Origin: Comamonas sp. lk
GTDB lineage: Bacteria; Pseudomonadota; Gammaproteobacteria; Burkholderiales; Burkholderiaceae_C
Reading direction: 5' to 3'
DNA: 14,309 bases
NCBI GenBank assembly: GCA_945898105.1
Contig: CAMDHL010000024.1
Location: forward strand, 1-14,309
Under the pieces are notes generated by a model. The model was not told the DNA's origin, did not search any database, and saw nothing but the letters and a program-made list of their open reading frames with translations. Every line of letters begins with the position of its first letter. Position 1 is the stretch's first letter. A program made the translations under genes and the position numbers. This document shows, in pieces, positions 7,474 through 14,309 of the stretch.

Positions 7474-9048
7474 ATGTATCCGGGACATCATGCTACAAAA
7501 AATCATAGTAAAGCTGCGTTCATCATGGCCTCGAGCGGGGAATCTGTTTCCTATGGGGAACTGGAACTGCGCAGTAACCGTCTAGCCCATTTGCTCCGTG
7601 CGCAGGGGCTCAAACGTCTAGACCATTTTTCGGTGTTCATGGAGAACAACAGCCGCTACATTGAAACCTGTGTAGCGGGCGAGCGTACTGGTTTGTATTA
7701 CACCTGTATCAACTCCTATCTAACCCCACAAGAGGTGGCTTACATCGTTAACAACAGTGAGTCACAAGTCATGATTACCTCAGCTTCGAAGCTGGCCGTG
7801 ACCCAGGAAGCGCTTACGCATTGCCCCAGAGTCAAACTTTGCCTAGTCGTGAACGCAGGTAGCGAGTTGCCTAAGGATGGCGACACAGGCACATTGGTAT
7901 GGCGCGATTTCGCCGAAGCCGTTGCTGGCTTCCCAAGCATCCCCGTCAGTGATGAATCATTAGGTACTGCGATGCTCTATTCATCGGGGACGACCGGTCG
8001 CCCCAAAGGTGTATTGCGACCGCTTGCAGACCAGCCTCCAATTGAAATGCTCCCGCTCTTCGCGTTTCTAGAGAAACTCTGGCATTGCGAAGAAAGCATG
8101 ATTTATTTATCGCCAGCGCCGCTGTACCACTCGGCACCGCTCGCTAACGTCAGCATGGTGATTCGCAATGGTGGTACGGCGATCATCATGGAACACTTTG
8201 ATCCCAAGCAGTACCTGATGCTGATCGAGCGTTTCGGCGTTACCCACTCTCAGCTCGTTCCCACCATGTTCAGCCGCATGCTCAAGCTGCCCGATGCCGA
8301 CAGGCTGCAGTTCGATTTGTCTTCGCTCAAAGTGGCGATTCACGCTGCGGCGCCCTGTCCTGCCCAAGTCAAAGAGCAGATGATCGCCTGGTGGGGGTCC
8401 ATCATTCAGGAGTATTACGGCGCCACCGAGGGACTCGGATTTGCCGCCTGTAAGACCGCCGAATGGCAGGCGCACCGGGGAACCGTAGGGCGGATTCTGT
8501 TTGGGCAATTACACATCCTAGATGAGGAAATGCAAGAAGTTTCTAAAGGACAGACTGGCGAAATTTGGTTTAAAACCGGCTCTGCATTTGAGTATTTCAA
8601 TGACCCGGCACGCACCGCAGAGTCTCGCTCGGCAGATGGGACTATGAGCACCGTCGGTGATGTCGGGTATGTGGACGATGATGGTTTTTTATACCTAACC
8701 GATCGTTCCTCGTTCATGATTATTTCGGGCGGCGTCAACATCTATCCCCAAGAATGCGAAAACCTGCTGGTCACCCATCCCAAGGTGGCCGATGCTGCCG
8801 TTTTCGGCATCCCCAATGAAGACTTTGGCGAGGAAGTCAAAGCCGTCATCGAGCCGCTTGCGGGGGTCAAGCCAGGCCCTGAATTGGCGCAGGAGTTAAT
8901 CGCCTTTTGCGCCCAGCACCTAGCCCACATGAAATGCCCGCGATCCATTGACTTTACCGATCAGCTTCCCCGCCTTCCCACGGGGAAACTTTATAAGCGG
9001 GTACTACGCGATGCCTATTGGGTAGGACACAAAACGCGCATTGTTTAG
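7474..9048 (+). CDS. Acyl-CoA synthetase (AMP-forming, ANL superfamily)
   Basis: Activates a carboxylic acid with ATP to an acyl-adenylate and then to the CoA thioester. The 524 residues run from MYPGHHA. They contain the phosphate-binding loop YSSGTTGRPKGV (about 169-180), the LYHSAPL segment, YYGATEG (about 314-320), GDVGYVDDDGFLYLTDR (about 395-411) with the ribose-binding Asp and the hinge, SGGVNIYP, and LPTGKLYKR with the catalytic Lys at about 505. All essential residues are present, so it should be active. The substrate is not evident; the MYPGxHA start and overall shape resemble bacterial long-chain or steroid/aryl acid:CoA ligases (FadD-like). It stands alone: no dehydrogenase, hydratase or thiolase is adjacent. 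Codons look less GC-rich than in the flanking genes, and it occupies the place where mutL often follows amiC, suggesting later insertion. It converges with hutF. Confidence 0.9.
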   Translation: MYPGHHATKNHSKAAFIMASSGESVSYGELELRSNRLAHLLRAQGLKRLDHFSVFMENNSRYIETCVAGERTGLYYTCINSYLTPQEVAYIVNNSESQVMITSASKLAVTQEALTHCPRVKLCLVVNAGSELPKDGDTGTLVWRDFAEAVAGFPSIPVSDESLGTAMLYSSGTTGRPKGVLRPLADQPPIEMLPLFAFLEKLWHCEESMIYLSPAPLYHSAPLANVSMVIRNGGTAIIMEHFDPKQYLMLIERFGVTHSQLVPTMFSRMLKLPDADRLQFDLSSLKVAIHAAAPCPAQVKEQMIAWWGSIIQEYYGATEGLGFAACKTAEWQAHRGTVGRILFGQLHILDEEMQEVSKGQTGEIWFKTGSAFEYFNDPARTAESRSADGTMSTVGDVGYVDDDGFLYLTDRSSFMIISGGVNIYPQECENLLVTHPKVADAAVFGIPNEDFGEEVKAVIEPLAGVKPGPELAQELIAFCAQHLAHMKCPRSIDFTDQLPRLPTGKLYKRVLRDAYWVGHKTRIV

Positions 9049-9067
9049 CTGAGGTTTTTCAACCAAT

Positions 9068-9091
9068 CTGCCCCAGCATTCAGGGGGGCAG
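9068..9091. terminator. Hairpin between convergent acyl-CoA synthetase and hutF genes
   Basis: CTGCCCC and GGGGCAG form a perfect 7-bp GC-rich stem around a 10-nt loop in the 46-bp gap between two convergent genes. Its position fits a bidirectional terminator, but neither side has a clean T-run, so Rho-independent activity is uncertain. A second small dyad, AGCGC-TCAAT-GCGCT, spans the hutF stop (9090-9104) and would compete with it. Confidence 0.4.
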
Positions 9092-9094
9092 CGC

Positions 9095-10480
9095 TCAATG
9101 CGCTAACAATTCCTGCAAGGTGCGCACAAAATCTTGCGCTACCGGTCCGTTTAGCGGAGTTTTTATCACGCGGCCACCAACCGCTACCGCCAATGGGAAG
9201 CTGCCCGGGCTAGAAAAGACATGCCCATCCAGCACATGGACGCTAGGTAGACCGCACAGTGCGGGAGAGGCGGCATCTAGCACTACAAAGTCTGCCCGTT
9301 GCCCCACTTGTAAGCCCCCTAAGGCAAGCGCAGTAGCAGCCTGTCCGCTTTGCAGCAAGGCTTGCAGCATATTGGCCGCGCTGCTTATAGATACGCCGCT
9401 TTGGGCAGCCACGTTGCGCTGCCCGCGAGTCAGGCGTTGCCCGTATTCCAATAGGCGCAATTCTTCGTTCCAGGTGCGGCTTACATGGCTGTCCGAACCC
9501 ACCGACCAGCTGCCGCCCTGCGCGCAATAGCCCACATAGTCAAACACGCCATCGCCCAGATTGGCCTCGGTACTGGGGCAAATCACGATGCTGGCGCCGC
9601 GTGCGCGCACGCCATCAAGCTCGGCCTGCGTGGCATGGGTGGCATGCACCAGATTCCAGCGGGCGTGCAACTGCGCGTGACTCAAGAGCCATTCGATAGG
9701 TCGCTGGCCAGTGTGGGCGATACAGCCCTGCACCTCTTGCGGCTGCTCGGCGATGTGGATGTGAATGGGCAGGCCTTGCGCATCGGCAAACGCTGCTAGT
9801 TCCGCCAACGCTTGCGGCCTTACGGCACGCAAGGAATGCAGGGCCACGCCCACATTCACATGGGACATGCCGCGTGTGCTGGCCTGCACGTCCTGCACTA
9901 ATTTGGCGATGCTGTCCGGTGTGGAGGCAAAGCGCTGCTGATCCGGGCGCAAGCCGTCGGCAGCAAAGCCCGAGCGCATATACAAAGTCGGCAACAACGT
10001 CAGACCAATGCCGCTGCGCTGTGCCGCACGCACCAAAGCCATAGACATGTCCAGCGCACTGGCCTTGGGGGATTGCACAGATGCATTGTGCAAATAGTGA
10101 AACTCGCACACCTGCGTATAACCACCAGCCAGCAACTCGGTGTAAAGCATGGTGGCAATGGCTTCTAATTGCTCGGGTGTAATGCGCTGGGCCACCGCAT
10201 ACATGCGCTCGCGCCAGCTCCAAAAATTATCTTTCGCATTCTGGGCACCGTGCTCGGTTAGGCCAGCGATAGCACGCTGAAACGCATGGCTGTGCGCGTT
10301 GACCACGCCGGGTAGCACCGGCCCGGCCAAGCGAACCGCATCACGCACGGTATGCGCCGCAACATCCGGCGTGATACCCGACCAGTGGCCGCTGGCGTCG
10401 ACTTCCAGCAACACATCTTTCGCCCAACTCCCCTGCACCCAGGCTTGGGCTGCAATATCTCGGCTTACTTCAATGGCCAT
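9095..10480 (-). CDS. hutF: N-formimidoyl-L-glutamate deiminase HutF
   Basis: Amidohydrolase converting N-formimino-L-glutamate to N-formyl-L-glutamate plus ammonia; this diagnoses the two-step HutF/HutG route of histidine breakdown. ATG at 10480 is chosen because a good GGCGGA lies upstream at close spacing; an ATG at 10495 adds only five residues. With 461 residues it matches the family length. Metal ligands visible are H63 and H65 in NAHSHAFQRA, H242 in HIHIAEQ (with E245), and D330 in GSDSHVSRTWNEELRLLEY. LLPTLYMRSGF, ALHSLRAV and ICPSTEANLGDG are further HutF-like elements. The start overlaps the end of hutG by 11 bp. It is the last gene of the leftward hut operon. Confidence 0.93.
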   Translation of the reverse strand: MAIEVSRDIAAQAWVQGSWAKDVLLEVDASGHWSGITPDVAAHTVRDAVRLAGPVLPGVVNAHSHAFQRAIAGLTEHGAQNAKDNFWSWRERMYAVAQRITPEQLEAIATMLYTELLAGGYTQVCEFHYLHNASVQSPKASALDMSMALVRAAQRSGIGLTLLPTLYMRSGFAADGLRPDQQRFASTPDSIAKLVQDVQASTRGMSHVNVGVALHSLRAVRPQALAELAAFADAQGLPIHIHIAEQPQEVQGCIAHTGQRPIEWLLSHAQLHARWNLVHATHATQAELDGVRARGASIVICPSTEANLGDGVFDYVGYCAQGGSWSVGSDSHVSRTWNEELRLLEYGQRLTRGQRNVAAQSGVSISSAANMLQALLQSGQAATALALGGLQVGQRADFVVLDAASPALCGLPSVHVLDGHVFSSPGSFPLAVAVGGRVIKTPLNGPVAQDFVRTLQELLAH

Positions 10481-11309
10481 GGTTTCCGCCTGCATACAGC
10501 GTGTTAGCAGCGGCCAGGGCTGCCTGCAGCATCGCTCGCAAAGTAGGCTGCACCTGCGTGGCTAGGCCTACATCGTAGGCAAAAGGTGGTGCCTCCTGCA
10601 TATACAGGTTTTGGCACATCTCCAGTTGCAGCGCGTGCACATTTTGAGCGGGTCGGCCATAGTGGCGGGTGATATAGCCACCCTTGAAGCGGCCATTGAG
10701 CACATGGCTGAATCGCTCTGCACTTACGCATACCTGCATGACCGTTTGGGCGATAGCGGCGTGCGCGCTGTCGCCGCTGGCGGTGCCGATGTTGAGGGCT
10801 GGCAGCGTGCCTTCAAACAACCACGGAATAGCTGAGCGGATGCTGTGCGCGTCCCACAAAAGCGCGTAGCCGTGCGTTTGCACCAGTCGCTGCAACTCGC
10901 CGGCTAGCGCCTCATGGTAAGGCTCCCAATAATCACTGCGCCTTTGCGCACGCTCAGCGGCACTCGGCGCGCAGCCTTCCCTATACAAAGCATCGCCAGT
11001 AAAAAAGCGCGTGGGGCATAGTTCGGTGTTAGACGCGCCGGGGTACATGGGTGAATCGTCCGGCGGGCGGTTCAGGTCTATCACATAGCGGCTATAGCGC
11101 GGCTGCAAAACGCTGGCACCCATGGTGGGCAAAAATTCGTACAACTGCGCCAAATGCCAATCGGTGTCCTCGACACGCAAGGCGCGAGCGGTATAGCCTG
11201 CTTGCAAGTGTGTCGGGATGAGCGTGCCGATATGCGGCATGCTCACTAGCAGCGGCACCGTGCCTTGTGTCAGCGTGCAAACTGCGCTGCTCGCGTTTGT
11301 CTGGCTCAT
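10470..11309 (-). CDS. hutG: N-formylglutamate deformylase HutG
   Basis: Hydrolyses N-formyl-L-glutamate to L-glutamate and formate, the last step of this histidine pathway. It has 279 residues, normal for the N-formylglutamate amidohydrolase family. Conserved elements are [11 protein letters not shown] (about 22-32), [12 protein letters not shown] (about 74-85), LLWDAHSI (about 150-157) with a probable metal-binding Asp/His pair, [14 protein letters not shown] (about 205-218) and ALQLEMCQ (about 226-233). It belongs to the formylglutamate-hydrolysing type and not the arginase-like formiminoglutamase sometimes also called HutG, which agrees with the presence of HutF. Its ATG overlaps the TGA of hutI (ATGA), and its 3' end overlaps the hutF start by 11 bp, indicating translational coupling. 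Confidence 0.94.
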   Translation of the reverse strand: MSQTNASSAVCTLTQGTVPLLVSMPHIGTLIPTHLQAGYTARALRVEDTDWHLAQLYEFLPTMGASVLQPRYSRYVIDLNRPPDDSPMYPGASNTELCPTRFFTGDALYREGCAPSAAERAQRRSDYWEPYHEALAGELQRLVQTHGYALLWDAHSIRSAIPWLFEGTLPALNIGTASGDSAHAAIAQTVMQVCVSAERFSHVLNGRFKGGYITRHYGRPAQNVHALQLEMCQNLYMQEAPPFAYDVGLATQVQPTLRAMLQAALAAANTLYAGGNHGH

Positions 11310-12520
11310 CGCAACTGTCCTTTGAAAACGGTGGCGCGTAGCGGATTAGCGCCCATGGCATAAGCCAGCGAGGCCGGGTGTTTGACATCCCAAAGCACAA
11401 AATCAGCCTGCATGCCCGGCGCCAGAACACCACGGTCCTTCAAGCCCAAAGCCCGGGCCGCATGGCGCGTCACGCCGACCAGCGCTTCTTCGGGTGTGAA
11501 GCGAAACAGGGTGCAAGCCATATTGAGCATCAAGAGTAGCGAGGTGCAAGGCGAACTACCGGGATTGCAATCGGTGGACAGTGCCATGGGCACTTGGTGC
11601 TGGCGCAGCCAGTCCATCGGTGGCAACTTGGTTTCACGTAAAAAATAAAAAGCGCCGGGCAGCAAGACCGCCACCGTGCCGGCCTGGGCCATAGCGGCTG
11701 CACCCCTCTCAGACAGCCATTCCAAATGGTCGCAACTTAGCGCACCGTAGCTGGCCGCCATTTGCGCGCCGCCACTGTCGCTCAATTGTTCGGCATGCAG
11801 CTTGACCGGCAGACCCAGCGCTCGCGCAGCATCGAAAATGCGCGCAGTTTGGGCAAGGCTAAAACCAATGCGCTCGCAAAACGCATCCACCGCATCGACC
11901 AAGCCTTCGGCATGCAAATGCTGCATCATGGGTAGCAAGTTGTCCACATACGCATCACTCTGCCCGGCAAATTCGGGCGGCACCGCATGCGCGCCCAAAA
12001 ACGTAGTGCGCACATCAATAGCGTGGCTACGGGCCAGGTTGCGCGCTACTTGCAAACATTTGCGCTCGTGCTCCATCGCAAGCCCGTACCCGGATTTGAT
12101 TTCTATCGTGGTCACACCTTCGGCCATTAGGGCGCGCAAGCGGGTAGCGCTACTGCGTTCCAGTTCGGCAGCGCTGGCCCCACGCGTGGCGCTCACAGTG
12201 GAGGCGATACCACCGCCCTGGCGCGCAATCTCTTCGTAGCTCACGCCCTGCAAGCGCTGTTCAAACTCAGCAGCGCGGTCACCGCCATAGACCAGATGCG
12301 TGTGACAGTCGATCAGGCCTGGTGTGAGCAATGCTCCACCGCAGTCATGCTCCGCACTGCAAAGCGCTTGAAGCTCTGGAGGTAGATCGCTACGCGGTCC
12401 GATCCAACGGATGACTTCGCCCTCAGTCACCAATGCCGCATCGCGTACCAGACCATAAGGCTGTGCAGAACCCACTAGCATCGTGGCAGCGTCGCAGTGC
12501 GTCCACAGACTCAAAGGCAT
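11306..12520 (-). CDS. hutI: Imidazolonepropionase HutI
   Basis: Opens the ring of 4-imidazolone-5-propionate to give N-formimino-L-glutamate. The 404 residues form an amidohydrolase barrel flanked by a beta-sandwich. The metal ligands are H73 and H75 in [12 protein letters not shown]242 in KLHAEQLSD (E245 catalytic), and D317 in [12 protein letters not shown]. Substrate-site elements include [11 protein letters not shown] (about 99-109), IEIKSGYGL (about 139-147) and [13 protein letters not shown] (about 172-184). The ATG at 12520 is followed directly by the family N-terminus. The first 10 bp overlap the hutD 3' end, and the TGA overlaps the hutG ATG by 4 bp. Product flow in the operon is HutI, then HutF, then HutG. 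Confidence 0.96.
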   Translation of the reverse strand: MPLSLWTHCDAATMLVGSAQPYGLVRDAALVTEGEVIRWIGPRSDLPPELQALCSAEHDCGGALLTPGLIDCHTHLVYGGDRAAEFEQRLQGVSYEEIARQGGGIASTVSATRGASAAELERSSATRLRALMAEGVTTIEIKSGYGLAMEHERKCLQVARNLARSHAIDVRTTFLGAHAVPPEFAGQSDAYVDNLLPMMQHLHAEGLVDAVDAFCERIGFSLAQTARIFDAARALGLPVKLHAEQLSDSGGAQMAASYGALSCDHLEWLSERGAAAMAQAGTVAVLLPGAFYFLRETKLPPMDWLRQHQVPMALSTDCNPGSSPCTSLLLMLNMACTLFRFTPEEALVGVTRHAARALGLKDRGVLAPGMQADFVLWDVKHPASLAYAMGANPLRATVFKGQLR

Positions 12521-13092
12521 GGCGCTATCTCCATATAAAGTGCATCCGCGCTATCAATGTAAACAGACTGCTCTTTTACAATTTGCGTCCAGGCCAAGGT
12601 ATGCGCTGGCAACGGCCAGCTACCGTTTGCATCGCGCAGCATCGCGCCCGATGCACCCGCCCACACAGCGCAAATGCCCGACTCCCGAGCGCGCACTTCC
12701 ATCGCCTCACGCACCCGCTGCAACTTTGCGCTCGCATGCACGCTACGCACCATAAGATTGAAGTCCTGCGTAGGTCCATTGATCAATTTGCAATCGACAG
12801 ACTGCGCGCCATCAAAACCAAAGACTGCGCTTTGTCGCGTCAGGCGCTGCGTCTGTACCTTAGGGCCTTGCCCCAAGGCCAATTCCACGCCTTCACCATC
12901 CAGCACCGCAAACCAACGCTGTACGCCATCAAATCGCGAAAACGGGCCGTCCGCCTCCACCTGCGCTACCGAGATACGCCAATGCCAATCGACCACTCCC
13001 GGGGGCCATGCCAGCAATTCGCGCGTGGTGCCGCCGCCGTTTTTCCAGGGCAGTGGCGTGGCGTCAGCTAAGGCGATGTGTTGCCAGTTCAT
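12511..13092 (-). CDS. hutD: HutD family protein
   Basis: A 193-residue cupin-like protein found in hut operons of proteobacteria. It is not a pathway enzyme; work in Pseudomonas suggests it moderates or tunes hut expression, but its molecular activity is unsettled. Family features seen are [19 protein letters not shown] (about 13-31), [22 protein letters not shown] (about 35-56) and [13 protein letters not shown] (about 59-71), typical of the first cupin half. ATG 13092 is chosen because it forms an ATGA overlap with the hutC stop and begins the conserved [10 protein letters not shown]. An in-frame opening up to 13290 lies inside hutC and has no family character. The end overlaps the hutI start by 10 bp. 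Confidence 0.9.
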   Translation of the reverse strand: MNWQHIALADATPLPWKNGGGTTRELLAWPPGVVDWHWRISVAQVEADGPFSRFDGVQRWFAVLDGEGVELALGQGPKVQTQRLTRQSAVFGFDGAQSVDCKLINGPTQDFNLMVRSVHASAKLQRVREAMEVRARESGICAVWAGASGAMLRDANGSWPLPAHTLAWTQIVKEQSVYIDSADALYMEIAPCL

Positions 13093-13799
13093 AGCTGAAA
13101 ATTGCCTTGGAGGTTGTAGCGCATACCAGGATAAACCAGTCGCCCTTGGCTGGCCACATGCGCGCCGCTGATGGTGCAGCGGGTAATGACCAGGCAAGGC
13201 TCGCTGGCTTTGATGCCCAGGGCCTTGGCCTCGGGTTTGGTGGGCAATGCAGCCTCGATGGAGTAGCGCGCCTCGCTCAGTGGCGCGCATTGAAACAGGT
13301 ATTGCGTAGGCGTGGTGTTTTGAAAATCCACTTGCAAATAATCCGGCGCGGCCGCAGGGTTGACATGGCGGTCTTCGAGCTGAATCGGCACGCCGTCTTC
13401 GTAGTGCACCATCACCGAATGAAACACCTTGGCGCCACCGCGCACGCGCAGCGCCTGGGCCAGGGCCGCATCGGCACTGACAATTTCCAGCGTCAGCACC
13501 ACGCAGCTATGGCGGTGGCCGCGCTCTAGCACCTCTTCTTGAATATCGCGCACCGCCAGCGTGCTGCTAATGCGGTGCCACTGCGCCACCACCGTGCCCG
13601 AACCGCGAATGCGCGTGAGCAAGCCTTCTGCGGCCAGCTCGGTCATGGCGCGGTTCACCGTCATGCGGCTGAGGCCAAACCGCTGTTGCAGCACCGCTTC
13701 GCTGGGCACGGCGTCGCCGGGGCGCAAATGCCCGCCGTTGATTTGCGCTTTGATAAAGGCTTGGACCTGCTCGGAGGCTGGCAGTGGGGGATGGGGCAT
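13089..13799 (-). CDS. hutC: Histidine utilization repressor HutC (GntR family)
   Basis: GntR/HutC-type repressor, normally released from DNA by urocanate. The 236 residues contain an N-terminal winged helix (about 8-72) with VPSEAVLQQRFGLSRMTVNRAM as the recognition region (helix-turn-helix about 32-52) and GSGTVVA closing the wing, then a UTRA effector-binding domain (about 80-232). The first usable start is ATG 13799; the frame upstream has no start codon before a stop, and no clear Shine-Dalgarno sequence precedes it, so translation initiation may be weak. It heads the leftward hutCDIGF operon and overlaps hutD by ATGA. A 16-bp dyad upstream covers its candidate -10 box, so autoregulation is likely. 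Confidence 0.94.
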   Translation of the reverse strand: MPHPPLPASEQVQAFIKAQINGGHLRPGDAVPSEAVLQQRFGLSRMTVNRAMTELAAEGLLTRIRGSGTVVAQWHRISSTLAVRDIQEEVLERGHRHSCVVLTLEIVSADAALAQALRVRGGAKVFHSVMVHYEDGVPIQLEDRHVNPAAAPDYLQVDFQNTTPTQYLFQCAPLSEARYSIEAALPTKPEAKALGIKASEPCLVITRCTISGAHVASQGRLVYPGMRYNLQGNFQL

Positions 13800-13834
13800 G
13801 GGTTGATTATGGAAGGCGGTACGTGGGCTGGTGC

Positions 13835-13848
13835 GCCCGCTAGCGGGC
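13835..13848. repeat. 14-bp perfect palindrome in the hutC leader
   Basis: GCCCGC-TA-GCGGGC reads the same on both strands and lies between the candidate hutC promoter and the hutC start. In RNA it could form a 5-bp GC stem with a CUAG loop. It could be an attenuating or stabilising hairpin, a protein site, or chance in GC-rich DNA. Confidence 0.4.
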
Positions 13849-13865
13849 TCAGGGTTTTCCCCCTA

Positions 13866-13893
13866 TTGTGCAAGTTGTATAGACAACTACACT
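13866..13893 (+). promoter_or_regulatory. Candidate hutU promoter
   Basis: TTGTGC at 13866-13871 and TACACT at 13888-13893 are separated by 16 bp and point toward hutU. Both boxes are only partial sigma-70 matches. The HutC-type dyad fills the spacer and touches the -10, a standard place for repression. The predicted transcript start is about 40 bp before the hutU ATG. Confidence 0.4.
13873..13888. promoter_or_regulatory. Probable HutC operator
   Basis: AGTTGT-ATAG-ACAACT is a perfect 6+4+6 dyad in the gap between divergent hutC and hutU. It contains TGTATAGACA, which resembles the TGTxTAxACA core bound by HutC/GntR-type repressors. It overlaps the candidate hutC -10 and occupies the spacer of the candidate hutU promoter, so one bound dimer could block both directions. 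Confidence 0.75.
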
Positions 13894-13903
13894 ATCCTGA
13901 CAA
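13876..13903 (-). promoter_or_regulatory. Candidate hutC operon promoter
   Basis: On the minus strand TTGTCA (13903-13898), 16 bp, then TATACA (13881-13876). This is the better of the two divergent promoter candidates. It would give a leader of about 70 nt for hutC. Its -10 box lies inside the HutC-type dyad. Confidence 0.5.
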
Positions 13904-13938
13904 ACCCTTAAGTGCGCTTTGCAGGAAACCCAAGCACC

Positions 13939-14309
13939 ATGAACGCATCGATCCCCCAGGCCGCCCTGGCCCCCTTCGCCAACGCCCAAGCCCGCCCGGT
14001 GCGCGCCCCGCGTGGCCCGGCGCTTACGTGTGCCAACTGGCAAATCGAAGCGGCCTACCGCATGCTCCAAAACAACCTGGACCCGGAAGTGGCCGAAAAC
14101 CCGGACCAGCTGGTGGTCTATGGCGGCATCGGCAAAGCGGCGCGCAACTGGGCGTGTTTTGAAGGCATTTTGGATAGTCGGCGCAAGCTCCAAGAAGACG
14201 AAACCTTGCTGGTGCAAAGCGGTAAACCGGTGGGCGTATTCCGCACCCATCTTGACGCCCCACGCGTGCTGCTGGCCAATTCCAACCTGGTACCGCAATG
14301 GGCCAACTG
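13939..14309 (+). CDS. hutU: Urocanate hydratase HutU, N-terminal part (3' end outside window)
   Basis: NAD+-dependent enzyme that hydrates urocanate to imidazolonepropionate, feeding HutI. ATG at 13939 opens a frame with no stop to the right edge; about 123 residues of a protein normally near 555 are present. Recognisable urocanase N-terminal sequence includes RPVRAPRGP (about 19-27), [19 protein letters not shown] (about 37-55), [14 protein letters not shown] (about 58-71), [17 protein letters not shown] (about 88-104) and [13 protein letters not shown] near the cut. An AGGA lies about 12 nt upstream of the ATG, farther than usual. It is divergent from hutC across a 139-bp regulatory gap. 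hutH is likely to follow outside the window. Confidence 0.95.
   Translation, partial: MNASIPQAALAPFANAQARPVRAPRGPALTCANWQIEAAYRMLQNNLDPEVAENPDQLVVYGGIGKAARNWACFEGILDSRRKLQEDETLLVQSGKPVGVFRTHLDAPRVLLANSNLVPQWAN

Noticed and set aside
12433..13071. 212-codon open frame on the plus strand
   Set aside because: Antisense to hutD and the hutI start, both of which have clear family motifs and interlocking start/stop codons.
13093..13290. N-terminal extension of hutD
   Set aside because: It lies within hutC in another frame; the HutD family begins at MNWQHI with a start overlapping the hutC stop.
1..14309. Defence, phage or mobile-element island
   Set aside because: No transposase, integrase other than house-keeping XerD, toxin-antitoxin pair, CRISPR repeat or phage gene was seen; XerD with a complete catalytic set is a core gene.

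Overview
The window is a high-GC stretch of ordinary bacterial chromosome that looks like Burkholderiales, most likely Comamonadaceae (Rhodoferax/Polaromonas-like). This is inferred from a Bug/TctC-type solute-binding protein, the queG-tsaE-amiC neighbourhood, and a hut cluster built on the HutF/HutG branch. No tRNA, rRNA, CRISPR, IS element or phage gene was recognised. Both ends cut through genes: an O6-methylguanine-DNA methyltransferase on the left and urocanate hydratase (hutU) on the right.

Region 1 (1-4234): the C-terminal half of the DNA methyltransferase is followed, with a TTGA-type overlap, by a DMT/EamA transporter. A leftward pair faces them: a tctC-like periplasmic binding protein and, 2 bp after its stop, xerD (chromosome-dimer recombinase). 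Divergent from tctC is an AEC-family permease.

Region 2 (4222-9048): queG (queuosine tRNA modification) runs leftward and overlaps the AEC tail by 13 bp. Its start codon lies 3 bp from the start of the divergent gene tsaE (t6A tRNA modification). tsaE overlaps amiC, a probable Tat-exported cell-division amidase. In many proteobacteria mutL comes next; here there is a 190-bp gap holding two inverted repeats and then a stand-alone acyl-CoA synthetase gene that looks less GC-rich than its neighbours.

Region 3 (9095-14309): a histidine-utilisation locus. hutC-hutD-hutI-hutG-hutF runs leftward with every junction overlapping (4, 10, 4 and 11 bp), and hutU runs rightward from a shared 139-bp regulatory gap. 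That gap holds a perfect 6+4+6 dyad of the GntR/HutC type, placed over a candidate hutC -10 box and in the spacer of a candidate hutU promoter. This suggests that HutC represses both directions and itself. The enzymes present cover urocanate to glutamate plus formate: HutU, HutI, HutF (formimidoylglutamate to formylglutamate plus ammonia) and HutG. Histidase (hutH) and a transporter are not in the window and may lie beyond its right end.

I found no convincing undescribed system. The points most worth a second look are the operator/promoter layout at hutC/hutU, the paired dyads before the acyl-CoA synthetase, the near-abutting queG/tsaE starts, and the coupling of xerD to an orphan binding-protein gene.
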